From Hungatella sp. (GTDB taxonomy: Bacteria > Bacillota > Clostridia > Lachnospirales > Lachnospiraceae), in assembly GCA_009712635.1 (NCBI GenBank), contig WASS01000007.1:1-64000 (forward strand): a DNA stretch of 64,000 nt, in the 5' to 3' direction. This document shows, piece by piece, positions 9,721 through 19,703 of the stretch. The translations under genes and the position numbers were made by a program. The notes under the pieces are model-generated. The model made no database searches. It had not been told where the DNA came from and was given only the letters and a program-made list of their open reading frames with translations. Within the stretch, counting starts at the first letter, position 1. Every line of letters starts with the position of its first letter.

Positions 9721-9735
9721 TCGTTCCACCTTCGT

Positions 9736-10944
9736 TTAATCTGCAAGATCAAAGGCATCGTGAACCGTTCTCATGGCGCGGTTAACGTCCTCTTCATGAA
9801 TGAGGACCGTAATCCTTATTTCAGATGTTGCAATCATCTTGATGTTAATATTGGCATTGTAAAGTGCTTCAAACATCTTTGCAGCAACTCCTGGATTACT
9901 GGTCATCCCTGCGCCGATGATAGAAAGCTTTGCCACATCCTCTTCACTGGTTACATTCTGGGCTGTAATCCCATCCTTGTGTTCGTTTAAAAGATCCATG
10001 GTTTCTTTTAAATCCTGCTTCGCCACCGTAAAGGAGATGTCTTTTCTTTCTTCTCTGCCAATGGACTGGATAATGATATCAACGTTAATGTTGTGTTTTG
10101 CCAGAAGATTAAATATTTTAAATGCGACTCCAGGCTCATTCTTAACCCCGATTACGGAAATACGGGCTACATTTTTATCTGCGGCAACTCCGCTCACCAG
10201 CATTCTTTCCAATTTTGTTTCCTCCTTGACGATGGTACCTTCTTCTCTGTTCAGACTTGATCGTACAACCAGCTGTACTCCATAGCGTTTCGCCATCTCT
10301 ACCGAACGGTTGTGAAGCACTTTGGCTCCCAGAGAAGCAAACTCAAGCATCTCATCGTAAGAAACCTCCAATAGCTTTCTGGCATCGGGAACAATACGCG
10401 GATCTGCTGTGTAAACTCCGTCCACATCTGTGTAAATCTCACAAGCATCGGCGTGTAGTGCGGCAGCCAGAGCCACAGCCGTGGTATCTGATCCTCCTCT
10501 TCCAAGAGTTGTCAGATCATCATATTTATTAATACCCTGAAAACCTGTGATAATAACGATTTTCTTCGCTTCCAGTTCATGCTGGATCCGTTCCGTATCA
10601 ATTTTCTTTAATTTAGCCATTCCATAAGCGGAAGAGGTATGCATCGCTACCTGTGACGCGTTTAACGATACAGACGGTACGCCGAGAGCATTCATTGCCA
10701 TGGACATCAGTGCCACGCTCACCTGCTCTCCAGTTGCCAGAAGCATATCCAGCTCTCTCTTTGGAGGATTGGGGTTTATCTCATGAGCTTTGGCGATCAA
10801 ACCGTCTGTTGTCTTTCCCATAGCAGATAAAACCACAACTACCTGATTGCCTTTTTCATAATCCTCAATACAGCGTTTTGCTACATTGAATATTCTTTCT
10901 TTGTCTGCGACGGAGCTACCGCCAAATTTTTTAACAACTAACAT
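9736..10944 (-). CDS. lysC: Aspartate kinase
   Basis: Phosphorylates aspartate as the first step toward lysine, threonine and methionine. The amino-acid kinase domain covers about residues 1-250 with VKKFGGSSVADKERI at the start and TLGRGGSDTTAVALA for substrate binding. Two ACT domains follow (around KNEPGVAFKIFNLLAKHNIN and AGMTSNPGVAAKMFEALYN), implying amino-acid feedback. At 402 residues it has the class typical of Gram-positive monofunctional enzymes. It lies 19 bases after hom, forming an ACT-protein/hom/lysC operon. Confidence 0.95.
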   Translation of the reverse strand: MLVVKKFGGSSVADKERIFNVAKRCIEDYEKGNQVVVVLSAMGKTTDGLIAKAHEINPNPPKRELDMLLATGEQVSVALMSMAMNALGVPSVSLNASQVAMHTSSAYGMAKLKKIDTERIQHELEAKKIVIITGFQGINKYDDLTTLGRGGSDTTAVALAAALHADACEIYTDVDGVYTADPRIVPDARKLLEVSYDEMLEFASLGAKVLHNRSVEMAKRYGVQLVVRSSLNREEGTIVKEETKLERMLVSGVAADKNVARISVIGVKNEPGVAFKIFNLLAKHNINVDIIIQSIGREERKDISFTVAKQDLKETMDLLNEHKDGITAQNVTSEEDVAKLSIIGAGMTSNPGVAAKMFEALYNANINIKMIATSEIRITVLIHEEDVNRAMRTVHDAFDLAD

Positions 10945-10963
10945 TGATGCCTCCTGGCGAAAA

Positions 10964-12178
10964 TTAAATTTCTGCGCGGATGCGCTGTCTGATTCCTGAC
11001 AGCTTTTTCGCTCTTAAACGGTATTCCTCCTCAGTCATAACCTCTGTCATGACTGCAAATTCATCCATGTGGTCCAGTTCAGTTACTTCTACCTTTCCAA
11101 AAGCAGCCTCTGCTTCAGCAAGCCGCTTTGCAGCAATTCCCTTGATTCTTACAAAATACCGGAAGGAAACACTGTCCATGGCAGAGATGTTAAGGCGATT
11201 TCCATCCCAGCCCATCTTCACATGATGACCCGGGTTTTTAAGGGCTTCAATAATATCTGCTACAACTGCACTGGCCGTCGGAAGTTTTCCTGCTCCGCTT
11301 CCATAAAACATGGAAGTACCCAGCATATTTCCCTTTACCAGTATGCCGTTGTATACGTCGTTTACAGAATACAGTGGATGATCCTTTCCTATCATAACCG
11401 GAGCTACAAACGCATGAACTCCCTGATCACTGATTCTGCTGGATCCAAATAATTTGACAGAAGTTCCAAGAGCGTCGGCATAACGGAAATCTACATCCGT
11501 TATATTAGTAATCCCTTCTGTATAAATATGCTCGTAATTCACTTCGTGTCCCGAAGCCAGAGCAGTTAATATGGCAATTTTCCTGCAGGTATCATGTCCT
11601 TCCACATCTGCCTCCGGATTGCGCTCCGCATATCCCAGTTCCTGGGCTTTGCTCAGTGCCTCTTCAAAAGTCTCTCCGGCTTTGTCCATTTTAGTCAGTA
11701 TGTAGTTGGTTGTACCATTTAGTATACCGGTTATTTCTTCAATTTTCTCACCGGCCAGTGAAGTATACAAAGGACGGATTATGGGAATACCGCCTCCAAC
11801 GCTTGCCTCAAAGAGAAAGTTTACCTGATTCTCTTCTGCTATTTTTAAAAGTTCCGTTCCATATGCTGCTACCAGCGCCTTGTTGGAGGTAGCCACATGC
11901 TTGCCTGCCTGAAGGCTTGCTTTCACAAAAGGATAAGCCGGGTTTAAACCTCCCATGGTTTCAATTACCATGGATACCTCCGGATCCCTTTCTATGACGG
12001 AAAAATCATGAACAATTTTTTTTTCAATTGGTGTACCGGGGAATTCTCTTAAATCGAGAATATATTTTACATTCACCGTTTCACCGGTCTGTCTGGCAAT
12101 TATATCTTTGTTCTGTTCCAGAATTTCAACAACTCCTGATCCGATGGTACCATAGCCCATAACTGCAACATTCATCAT
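10964..12178 (-). CDS. hom: Homoserine dehydrogenase
   Basis: NAD(P)-dependent reduction of aspartate semialdehyde to homoserine. A Rossmann fold with GYGTIGSGVVEIL opens the protein. The central substrate domain has FEASVGGGIPIIRPL, GILNGTTNYIL and EADVEGHDTCRKIAIL. The last 70 residues (RYFVRIKGIAAKRLAEAEAA) look like a regulatory ACT-type domain. At 404 residues it is slightly shorter than Bacillus Hom. GGGAGTGAG precedes the ATG, close behind the UPF0735 stop. Confidence 0.95.
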   Translation of the reverse strand: MMNVAVMGYGTIGSGVVEILEQNKDIIARQTGETVNVKYILDLREFPGTPIEKKIVHDFSVIERDPEVSMVIETMGGLNPAYPFVKASLQAGKHVATSNKALVAAYGTELLKIAEENQVNFLFEASVGGGIPIIRPLYTSLAGEKIEEITGILNGTTNYILTKMDKAGETFEEALSKAQELGYAERNPEADVEGHDTCRKIAILTALASGHEVNYEHIYTEGITNITDVDFRYADALGTSVKLFGSSRISDQGVHAFVAPVMIGKDHPLYSVNDVYNGILVKGNMLGTSMFYGSGAGKLPTASAVVADIIEALKNPGHHVKMGWDGNRLNISAMDSVSFRYFVRIKGIAAKRLAEAEAAFGKVEVTELDHMDEFAVMTEVMTEEEYRLRAKKLSGIRQRIRAEI

Positions 12179-12182
12179 ATTC

Positions 12183-12626
12183 TCACTCCCTGGCTAAAAT
12201 TTTTACGTAGTGAACTCCATCCTTTTCTTCCATATCCTCAACCATCTTTGAAACATTGCCTGTTGTCTCAAGAACCTCAACGCTCAATGTGAGGGTGGCA
12301 ACGCCATTGACCGGAATACTCTGATGAATGGTTAATATATTCGCGCGGTACACAGCTACCACATGAAGCAAATCCGAAAGAAGACCAGGTTCGTCATCCA
12401 TCTGCATAACCAGTGTGATGGTCTTTCCCTTGGCATTGTCATAAAACGGAAAGATATCATCTTTGTATTTGTAAAAGGAACTTCGGCTGATTCCAACCCG
12501 GTCAGTTGCCTCCTGTACGGTGATAACCCGTTCCGACTCTAATAATTTTTTTGCCTCAACAACTTTCAGCAATACTTCAGGTACAGCTTTCTGCTTTACC
12601 ACAAAATATTTACTTTTATCTTCCAT
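12183..12626 (-). CDS. UPF0735 ACT domain protein
   Basis: About 147 residues from MEDKSKYFVVKQK. An N-terminal HTH-like part (ITVQEATDRVGISRSSFYKYKDDIFPF) is followed by an ACT domain (MQMDDEPGLLSDLLHVVAVY through the VSKMVEDMEEKDGVHYVKI end). This is the UPF0735 layout, sometimes named PheB. The chosen start has AGAAGGGAAG upstream; the 29-codon extension reads Met/His-rich and is probably leader sequence. Its position ahead of hom and lysC suggests an amino-acid-responsive regulator of the operon (inference from context). Confidence 0.88.
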   Translation of the reverse strand: MEDKSKYFVVKQKAVPEVLLKVVEAKKLLESERVITVQEATDRVGISRSSFYKYKDDIFPFYDNAKGKTITLVMQMDDEPGLLSDLLHVVAVYRANILTIHQSIPVNGVATLTLSVEVLETTGNVSKMVEDMEEKDGVHYVKILARE

Positions 12627-12762
12627 AAAAAAATATCTTCCCTTCTGTGTCCGCATCGGAAATACATCTGTGCTCATAGGGAAGATATTATCATATTTGT
12701 GCATGGTATGCAACTATTTTTGAGTTTATTTTATTCGGTATTTAAAAAAATGCATGAAAAAA

Positions 12763-13900
12763 CTAGATTTCTGCAGAATCCTCACCAGCTTTTGCTCCGG
12801 TACTCAGCCATCGCAGATAGGCGTACATAAACTGATCCAACGCTCCGTCAAGGACACTGTTTACATTCCCTGTCTCGGAATTGGTCCTGTGGTCTTTCAC
12901 CATGGTATAGGGCTGCAGCACATAGGAACGAATCTGGTTTCCCCAGCCGATCTCCGTCACATCTCCACGGATTCCGGACAGTTTTTCCGCATTCTCCTGC
13001 TGCTTTAACATATAAAGCTTTGCTTTTAACATCTGCATCGCCTTATCCTTATTCTGGAACTGAGACCGTTCATTTTGGCACTGCACGACTATTCCTGTAG
13101 GAAGGTGAGTGATTCGAATGGCAGATGAGGTTTTATTGATATGCTGTCCGCCTGCTCCGCTGGAGCGGTAAGTATCAATTCTTAAATCCTCATCGTTAAT
13201 ATCCACATCAAGGTCCTCTTCAATATCCGGCATAACATCGCAGGACACAAAGGAAGTCTGACGCTTTCCAGCCGCATTAAACGGAGAAATACGTACCAGA
13301 CGGTGAACCCCTTTTTCTGACTTTAAATAGCCAAACGCATTGACACCATTGATCTGTATGGTTACGGATTTAATTCCAGCTTCATCACCGTCAAGATAAT
13401 CAAGCACTTCTGTCTGAAATCCCTTTTTCTCCGCCCAGCGGCAGAACATGCGGTAAAGCATGCTGCACCAGTCGCAGGATTCGGTTCCGCCAGCACCGGC
13501 ATTCAGTTTTAATATGGCGTTGTGGCTGTCATATTCACCGGAAAGCAGCGTATTAATACGCATCTCTTCCAGATTTTCTTTCAATTCAGCAAGCATCTGG
13601 GCTATTTCCGGAATCAGGGAGGCATCGTTTTCTTCGTTGCCCATCTGGATCATCACCCCGATGTCTTCATACTGCTGTTCTAATTCTTTGTAGCCTTGTA
13701 CGGTATCTTTCAAATTCTTTGCAAGCTGGACGATCTTACCTGACTTTTCCGGATCTTCCCAGAAGCCTGGCTCTTCCATAGACTTGTCTAACTCATCGAT
13801 TCGCTTTAACTTGTTATCCAAGTCAAAGTGAATCCCTCACTTCCACTAATGGTTTTTCATACGATGATAATTCGTATTTGTACTGATCTAACTCTACCAC
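12763..13900 (-). CDS. prfB: Peptide chain release factor 2 (programmed +1 frameshift)
   Basis: Decodes UAA and UGA stops. A 25-codon first frame starts at GTG (13900) with V-V-E-L-D-Q-Y-K-Y-E-L and stops at CTT-TGA. Reading resumes in the +1 frame as Leu-Asp-Leu-Asp-Asn-Lys, giving about 378 residues. The long frame holds the SPF stop-recognition motif (VRISPFNAAGKRQ) and the catalytic GGQ (SSGAGGQHINKTSS). GGGTGA upstream of the GTG is the likely ribosome site. The gene follows secA in the same direction. It must be annotated as a joined CDS: 13826-13900 then 12763-13824. Confidence 0.93.
13822..13840 (-). promoter_or_regulatory. prfB +1 programmed frameshift site
   Basis: The minus strand reads GAGGGATTCACTTTGAC. 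The in-frame UGA, the CUU slippery codon and a Shine-Dalgarno-like GAGGGA a few bases upstream are the classic RF2 autoregulatory elements. Low RF2 favours slippage past the UGA. The arrangement is seen directly; regulation is established knowledge for the family. Confidence 0.93.
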
Positions 13901-13940
13901 TGTGTCACCCACTTTCGTTTTTTAATTTATAAATACAAAA

Positions 13941-13976
13941 TTGGGGTCTGTTCCCGTAAAAGGGAGCGGACTCCAA
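13941..13976 (-). terminator. Imperfect hairpin downstream of secA
   Basis: On the minus strand TTGGAGTCCGCTCCC and GGGAACAGACCCCAA pair with three mismatches around a short TTTTAC loop and are followed by TTTTG. It lies between secA and prfB and is probably a partial terminator. Confidence 0.55.
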
Positions 13977-13989
13977 TCTCATAAAAATA

Positions 13990-16560
13990 CTATACTAGTT
14001 TGCGTCCGCAGCACTGCTTATACTTTTTGCCGGAACCGCATGGACATGGATCATTGGGATAGACCTTATTATCAGCCTTTTTCACCGGTGCTTTCACCGA
14101 ACTGTCATCCTTATTGGTTCCTGTCACTTTGGCAGCCGGTTCACGTTCCACCTTCTGCTCAACTCTGATGTGGAAGAGGATACGTACGGTATCTTCCCGG
14201 ATGGCTGCTGTCATCTCATCAAACATCTGATAGCCGCTCATCTTATATTCCACAAGAGGATCTCTTTGGCCATAAGCCTGAAGACCGATACCCTGGCGCA
14301 GCTGGTCCATATCGTCAATATGGGACATCCATTTATTATCAATAACCTTCAAGAGAATCACCCGCTCGATTTCACGGATCTGCTCTCCCTCAGGGAACTC
14401 TGCCTCTTTGGTTTCATAAAGCTTAATGGCTTCTTCTTTCAGCATATGCTTCAGCTCATTTTTTCTCACCTTTTTGTCTTCCGGAATGGTGATTGGCTGA
14501 AGAGGAATCACTGGCAGAAGCAGGGTATTTAATTCATTTAAATCCCATTCTTCCGGAGTCTGTTCGTCACTGATAGACAGATCCACCGCATTCTCCACAA
14601 TATCAGTAACCATCTTTAAGACAACGTCACGCATGTTGTCTCCGTCAAGAACTTTTCTTCTTTCTGCGTAAATGACTTCACGCTGCTCGTTCATGACTTC
14701 ATCATATTTTAAAAGATTCTCACGGATACCATAGTTGTTGGTCTCGATCTTCATCTGCGCTTTTTCGATGGCATTGGAAAGCATCTTATGCTCAATCTGC
14801 TCGCCTTCCGGTACACCAAGTGCATTAAACATTCCTACAAGACGTTCGGAACCAAACAGACGCATTAAATCATCTTCCAGAGAGATATAGAATCTGGACT
14901 CACCCGGATCTCCCTGACGGCCGGAACGACCACGCAGCTGGTTATCAATACGGCGTGACTCATGACGCTCTGTACCGATGATCTTAAGACCTCCGGCAGC
15001 TTTGGATTCATCATCAAGCTTAATATCCGTTCCACGGCCTGCCATGTTGGTCGCAATGGTAACCGCTTTATGCACACCAGCGTCAGCAACGATCTCCGCC
15101 TCAAGCTCGTGATACTTTGCATTTAAGACTTTATGAGGAATGCCTCTGCGTTTTAACATACCGCTTAACATCTCAGATGTATCAATGGTTATGGTACCAA
15201 CCAGTACTGGCTGACCCTTTTCATAAGCAGCTGCCACTTCGTCGCATACTGCTTCAAATTTTTCTTTCTTCGTCTTATAAACCGCATCTTCCTGGTCAAT
15301 ACGGGCAATGGGACGGTTTGTGGGAATTGAAATGGCATCCATTCCATAGGTATTTCTGAATTCCTTCTCCTCTGTAAGAGCAGTACCCGTCATACCTGCT
15401 TTTTTGTTGTATTTATTAAAGAAGTTCTGGAACGTGATGGTCGCAAGAGTTTTGCTCTCTCTGCGGACATTCACATGCTCTTTTGCTTCAATTGCCTGGT
15501 GAAGACCGTCGGAATACCGTCTGCCCGGCATAATACGTCCTGTAAATTCATCTACAATGAGAACCTCATCATCTTTTACCACATAATCCTTATCCCGGAA
15601 CATCAGATAATTGGCACGGAGAGCCAGAATGATGTTATGCTGGATCTCTAAGTTCTGCGGGTCTGACAGGTTCTCGATGTGGAAGAACTGCTCTACTTTT
15701 TCCACACCCTGCTCTGTTAAGTTGACAACCTTATCCTTTTCATCCACAATAAAATCACCGGTCTCAGTGATTTCTTCTCCCATAATGGCACCCATCTTGG
15801 AAAACTCGCCGGAAGCTTCGCCTTTTTCTAACTGGCGTGCAAGAATATCGCAGACTTCATAGAGCTTTGTGGATTTGCCGCTCTGTCCGGAAATGATAAG
15901 AGGTGTTCTGGCCTCATCAATTAAAACAGAGTCAACCTCATCAATAATACAGAAATCTAAATTTCTTAAAACCATCTGCTCTTTATAGATGGCCATGTTA
16001 TCTCTTAAATAATCAAAACCAAGCTCATTGTTGGTTACATAGGTAATATCGCAGTTATAAGCATCACGTCTCTCATCTGAGCTCATGTCGTTTAATACAA
16101 CGCCCACTGTCATTCCAAGGAATTCATGGATTCTTCCCATCCACTCCGCATCACGCTTTGCCAGGTAGTCGTTAACGGTTACAATCTGTACTCCGTTCCC
16201 TGCCAGCGCATTTAAATAAGCGGGACATGTGGACACAAGAGTTTTACCTTCACCAGTTCTCATCTCCGCAATACGTCCCTGGTGTAATACCACGCCACCA
16301 ATTAACTGCACACGGAAATGTTCCATATTAAGAACTCGCCTTCCGGCTTCTCTTACAGTTGCGAACGCTTCAGGCAAGATATCATCAAGAGTTTCTCCTG
16401 CTGCCAGTCTTTCCTTAAAAAGCTTCGTGTTGTTTTTTAATTCCTCATCCGTAAGTGCAACCATGGTCGGGCGCAGAGATTCTATTTTATCCACAATGGG
16501 ATTAATGATTTTCAATTCTCTTTCACTATGAGTTCCAAATATTTTTTGAACCAAGTTCAT
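13990..16560 (-). CDS. secA: Preprotein translocase ATPase SecA
   Basis: Motor ATPase of the Sec pathway, acting at the cytoplasmic membrane with SecYEG. It has 856 residues: DEAD motor with [10 protein letters not shown] (Walker A) and the [17 protein letters not shown]alker B region, preprotein cross-linking domain, second motor domain with [12 protein letters not shown] and [13 protein letters not shown], helical scaffold, and C-terminal SEC-C zinc motif [16 protein letters not shown] is at the expected [17 protein letters not shown]. Upstream is the 0.6-kb non-coding DnaA-box region. Confidence 0.97.
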   Translation of the reverse strand: MNLVQKIFGTHSERELKIINPIVDKIESLRPTMVALTDEELKNNTKLFKERLAAGETLDDILPEAFATVREAGRRVLNMEHFRVQLIGGVVLHQGRIAEMRTGEGKTLVSTCPAYLNALAGNGVQIVTVNDYLAKRDAEWMGRIHEFLGMTVGVVLNDMSSDERRDAYNCDITYVTNNELGFDYLRDNMAIYKEQMVLRNLDFCIIDEVDSVLIDEARTPLIISGQSGKSTKLYEVCDILARQLEKGEASGEFSKMGAIMGEEITETGDFIVDEKDKVVNLTEQGVEKVEQFFHIENLSDPQNLEIQHNIILALRANYLMFRDKDYVVKDDEVLIVDEFTGRIMPGRRYSDGLHQAIEAKEHVNVRRESKTLATITFQNFFNKYNKKAGMTGTALTEEKEFRNTYGMDAISIPTNRPIARIDQEDAVYKTKKEKFEAVCDEVAAAYEKGQPVLVGTITIDTSEMLSGMLKRRGIPHKVLNAKYHELEAEIVADAGVHKAVTIATNMAGRGTDIKLDDESKAAGGLKIIGTERHESRRIDNQLRGRSGRQGDPGESRFYISLEDDLMRLFGSERLVGMFNALGVPEGEQIEHKMLSNAIEKAQMKIETNNYGIRENLLKYDEVMNEQREVIYAERRKVLDGDNMRDVVLKMVTDIVENAVDLSISDEQTPEEWDLNELNTLLLPVIPLQPITIPEDKKVRKNELKHMLKEEAIKLYETKEAEFPEGEQIREIERVILLKVIDNKWMSHIDDMDQLRQGIGLQAYGQRDPLVEYKMSGYQMFDEMTAAIREDTVRILFHIRVEQKVEREPAAKVTGTNKDDSSVKAPVKKADNKVYPNDPCPCGSGKKYKQCCGRKLV

Positions 16561-16783
16561 GATTTATTCTCCTACTCTATCTTTCAATATACACCGTACA
16601 ATCCTGTATATTGTAGCACTAACCTGCCTTTAATTCAACGAATTCATAAAAAATTAACATTCTGGTAATAATCTGACCTTTTATTGCCAGGTACTGCCAT
16701 TTTCTTCGGCAACCTCCAGCAAATTCAAGTGAAAATTATGGTTAACCTGACACATTGCACAAAAAATTTGTTCGATTCCCGAC

Positions 16784-16911
16784 TTTTCCACATTATCCAC
16801 ATTGGATTGTGTATTTTTCCCCCATTTTTATCCCCACCTACAACCCTCGAATTTGCGAAATAAATCAGTTATACACCGAGTTATCCACATTATCCACATT
16901 TATTCTCCACA
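16784..16911 (+). promoter_or_regulatory. Cluster of head-to-tail DnaA boxes
   Basis: Three exact TTATCCACA boxes start at 16793, 16881 and 16890. Near-consensus boxes lie at 16784 (TTTTCCACA), 16828 (TTATCCCCA), 16869 (TTATACACC) and 16903 (TTCTCCACA). All seven have the same orientation, and two pairs are exactly end to end. The flanking 16561-17174 stretch is non-coding and very AT-rich. The match to the DnaA consensus is seen directly. Function could be DnaA titration, replication control, or regulation of secA or hpf (inference). Confidence 0.7.
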
Positions 16912-17112
16912 TAATACCAGCATTCCCATCACAATGACAAATACGTTAATTTTTGTATACTTGTCATAAAATTTTCTTTTTCGACGAAAAAATCCATTTT
17001 TCCCTTGACTTTTTTTTAACCTTATCTATAGTTTTTCAATAATTTGATAAAATATAAGAAGAGTCTTTTTACAAAATCTTTTCTTAAATTATCTTAATAC
17101 TTTACATCATTA

Positions 17113-17141
17113 TTGAATTATTCTAATAAATATGCTATACT
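17113..17141 (+). promoter_or_regulatory. Putative sigma-A promoter of hpf
   Basis: TTGAAT, a 17-base spacer and TATACT lie 34 bases ahead of the hpf ATG; the base context TGC before TATACT also fits an extended -10. A second candidate, TTGACT-16-TATAGT, lies at 17005-17032. Confidence 0.6.
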
Positions 17142-17174
17142 ATACCTATCTCAAGAAAAAGGAGCTGATGACTT

Positions 17175-17705
17175 ATGCGTTTTACAATTACAGGAAGAAA
17201 TATTGAGGTGACAGCAGGGTTACGGGAGGCAGTTGAGGACAAGCTTGGAAAACTGGACCGTTTTTTCGCACCTGCTACAGAGGCAACAGTAAGACTCAGC
17301 GTGCAGAAGGATATTCAGAAAATTGAAGTTACTATTCCAGTGAAAGGACATATAATTCGAGCCGAAGAATCAAGTAATGATATGTACGTTTCCATCGATC
17401 TGGTAGAAGAGATCCTGGAACGCCAGTTGAAAAAATATAAAAACAAGTTAATCGACAAAAAATTAAACGCTCCCTCCTTTTCAACAGCATTTTTGGAATA
17501 TGAAAGTGCAGTCGATGACGATGTGGAAATTGTCAAAACAAAGAAGTTTGCTGTAAAACCTATGGATCCGGAAGAAGCCTGTGTACAGATGGAACTTCTT
17601 GGACACAGCTTTTATGTATTCCTCAATGGAGATACCGATGAAGTAAATGTGGTATATAAAAGAAAGGGCGGCACTTACGGATTGATTGAACCGGAATTAT
17701 TATAG
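17175..17705 (+). CDS. hpf: Long-form ribosome hibernation promoting factor
   Basis: Binds 30S subunits and drives 100S ribosome dimer formation in starved cells. At 176 residues it is the long form. The N-terminal S30AE domain starts MRFTITGRNIEVTAGLREAVEDKLGKL. After a linker (residues about 105-120) the C-terminal dimerisation domain carries KPMDPEEACVQMELLGHSFYVF. An AAAAAGGAG ribosome site precedes the ATG. It is divergent from secA across the DnaA-box region and ends in a clear terminator. Confidence 0.95.
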   Translation: MRFTITGRNIEVTAGLREAVEDKLGKLDRFFAPATEATVRLSVQKDIQKIEVTIPVKGHIIRAEESSNDMYVSIDLVEEILERQLKKYKNKLIDKKLNAPSFSTAFLEYESAVDDDVEIVKTKKFAVKPMDPEEACVQMELLGHSFYVFLNGDTDEVNVVYKRKGGTYGLIEPELL

Positions 17706-17723
17706 GTAACTATTTATATATAA

Positions 17724-17760
17724 AAAATGCCTCAGGCCTTAAAAAGCCTGAGGCATTTTT
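17724..17760. terminator. Bidirectional terminator between hpf and xylanase gene
   Basis: AAAAATGCCTCAGGC and GCCTGAGGCATTTTT form a perfect stem around a CTTAAAAA loop. It serves hpf on the plus strand and the converging xylanase gene on the minus strand. Confidence 0.92.
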
Positions 17761-17766
17761 TATTTA

Positions 17767-19458
17767 CTATTTTAAAAGAAGATTTCCCCATCGGGCAGTT
17801 GACTGCCAGGAATTATCAGAATCATCATTAAATTTAGCTACGCTGATTCTCTCTCCCCGCTCATTGCTGTCATTGATCTGAACATCAAATCCCATAACTT
17901 TCCCTTTTTCAGCTGTGGTGGTAAGTGGAATCTTTGCTTCTACAAGATATCCATCTTCCGTTACTTTCACTGATGACTGGAACCCTTCTCTTTTTCCATT
18001 GCTTCCAAACGTCACCATGTTTTTACAGGAAACGCGAAACTGCCCGTCGTCTTCCTGATAATAGTAGGATTTGTCATTGTTTTCATCTAAGAACAGTTCC
18101 ACAGAATCCTGCTCATAAGCATTTTTATTATCAGTATTTAAGGTTTTATCTTTAACACGGACAAGAACATAAATATTTTTTTCATCCCAAAGTGTTTTTA
18201 CGGTACCAGTTGCGCCCTGCCAGGCCATTGTCATAATATGTACCGGTTCTTCCTTAGCCTGATTCCAAATTTCATCCACTGTTCCATCAATAACTGGCGT
18301 ACCTTTTACTGCGTTTATGGTGTTTGGCTCTGGAATCTCTTTCAGAGGATGTTTATTTAAATATCCGTCAGGATCTGCAACTGCATAATAAGCTTCTTTG
18401 GCTTTGTAATCTCCGTCAAATAAACAGGGGAAACTGGAGCTTCTCCAGCTTCTTGTATCCGTATAGCCCCAAAATGTCACTCTTTCAATGACATCCGAAT
18501 ATTGATTATAAAGTCTGAAAAGCTGGGCATACGTCTGCGCCTGAGCGATCTCCTCTTCCTTGGTAAGCCCGGTTTCCTTCGCCTTACTGACTACTACATC
18601 AAGCTCTGTTATTGAAATTTCAGCCCCGGTCTTTTTAAACAGTTCCAGGGAATGTTCTACCGTAGCCACAGGCAGCGTGGTACTGTAGTGCGCCTGCATA
18701 CCGATTCCGTCAATGGGTATACCTTTTTTCTTTAAATCAGTATACATAGCGGCTGCTATTTCGGCTTTGTTGTTATCATTTAAATTGTAATCGTTATAAT
18801 ATAATTTTGCATTGGGATCTGCCTCATGGGCAAACTGAAAAGCCAGTTCTATGTAATCAGTTCCAATATTTCTTAGCCATGGAGTATCCCGTAAACAGGA
18901 TTTCCAGTTTCCGTCTGCTGGAAGTCTGGCTCCATCCTGAATGGCTTCGTTTACCACATCCCAGGATAAAAGTTTTCCACTGTAATGTCCTGCAACATTT
19001 GAAATGTGATCTCTCAGTCTGCCAATTGCTTCTTCCCGTCCGCATGCCGCATTCATCCAGTCAGGAGTCTGACTATGCCATGCCAGTGTATGCCCCACCG
19101 TCTTTAAACCGTTCTCCTGGCAGAATCCGGTCATGGCATCTGCCGAATCAAAAGTAAATACGCCTTTTTGCAGCTGCATGGCATCTGGTTTCATCATATT
19201 TTCCGGTGTAACCACATTGAAATGATGAAGTACCATATCTCTATCCGCTCCCGTAAGGTTAATGCTGTTATAAATGTTTCCAATCAGGAATTTCCCCTTA
19301 TAAATATCCTTTAAGGGAGTGAGATTTTCTATATGAACTTCTTTCTTCTCCTGATCTTTCGTAGCCTGTTCGTCTGCCAGAGACATTCCCATTGTCATAT
19401 TAAGACAGACCAGAATACTCACACAGACCGCCCCGGTTTTCCCCAGTAATCTTTTCAT
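17767..19458 (-). CDS. Secreted GH10 endo-1,4-beta-xylanase with CBM9 module
   Basis: Hydrolyses xylan outside the cell. A signal peptide covers about residues 1-28 (Lys/Arg, then a hydrophobic core ending SLADEQA). The GH10 barrel spans about 45-365, with the acid/base glutamate in WDVVNEAIQDG and the nucleophile in ISITELDVVV; YYNDYNLND and HYSTTLP are also present. The C-terminal 180 residues, starting GTPVIDGTVDEIWNQA, fit a family 9 carbohydrate-binding module. There is no sortase motif or SLH domain, so the product is probably free. It is divergent from a LytTR two-component pair. Confidence 0.92.
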   Translation of the reverse strand: MKRLLGKTGAVCVSILVCLNMTMGMSLADEQATKDQEKKEVHIENLTPLKDIYKGKFLIGNIYNSINLTGADRDMVLHHFNVVTPENMMKPDAMQLQKGVFTFDSADAMTGFCQENGLKTVGHTLAWHSQTPDWMNAACGREEAIGRLRDHISNVAGHYSGKLLSWDVVNEAIQDGARLPADGNWKSCLRDTPWLRNIGTDYIELAFQFAHEADPNAKLYYNDYNLNDNNKAEIAAAMYTDLKKKGIPIDGIGMQAHYSTTLPVATVEHSLELFKKTGAEISITELDVVVSKAKETGLTKEEEIAQAQTYAQLFRLYNQYSDVIERVTFWGYTDTRSWRSSSFPCLFDGDYKAKEAYYAVADPDGYLNKHPLKEIPEPNTINAVKGTPVIDGTVDEIWNQAKEEPVHIMTMAWQGATGTVKTLWDEKNIYVLVRVKDKTLNTDNKNAYEQDSVELFLDENNDKSYYYQEDDGQFRVSCKNMVTFGSNGKREGFQSSVKVTEDGYLVEAKIPLTTTAEKGKVMGFDVQINDSNERGERISVAKFNDDSDNSWQSTARWGNLLLK

Positions 19459-19703
19459 CTCTTATTTTCCCTCCTATTATTTTGCCGCAAACAATTGCGT
19501 CTTACTAACAATTCTATCAATTAAGGCGTATTTCACAACCGGATGAATCTTATAAAAAAACATGGTTAATTATATGGTTAAATTTTTTGCCTGACATATC
19601 AATTCAATCTGACTGCATTTCATCACATTCCACTTGAATTTTTTAACCGTCAAAGGTATTCTTAATGTGGCTTTTTATACTATTTGATACTGAGGTACTG
19701 ATT

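Noticed and set aside
16561-17174. Chromosomal replication origin at the DnaA-box cluster
   Set aside because: No dnaA, dnaN, recF or gyrB nearby, and housekeeping genes on both sides read mainly leftward, so there is no strand switch expected of an origin.
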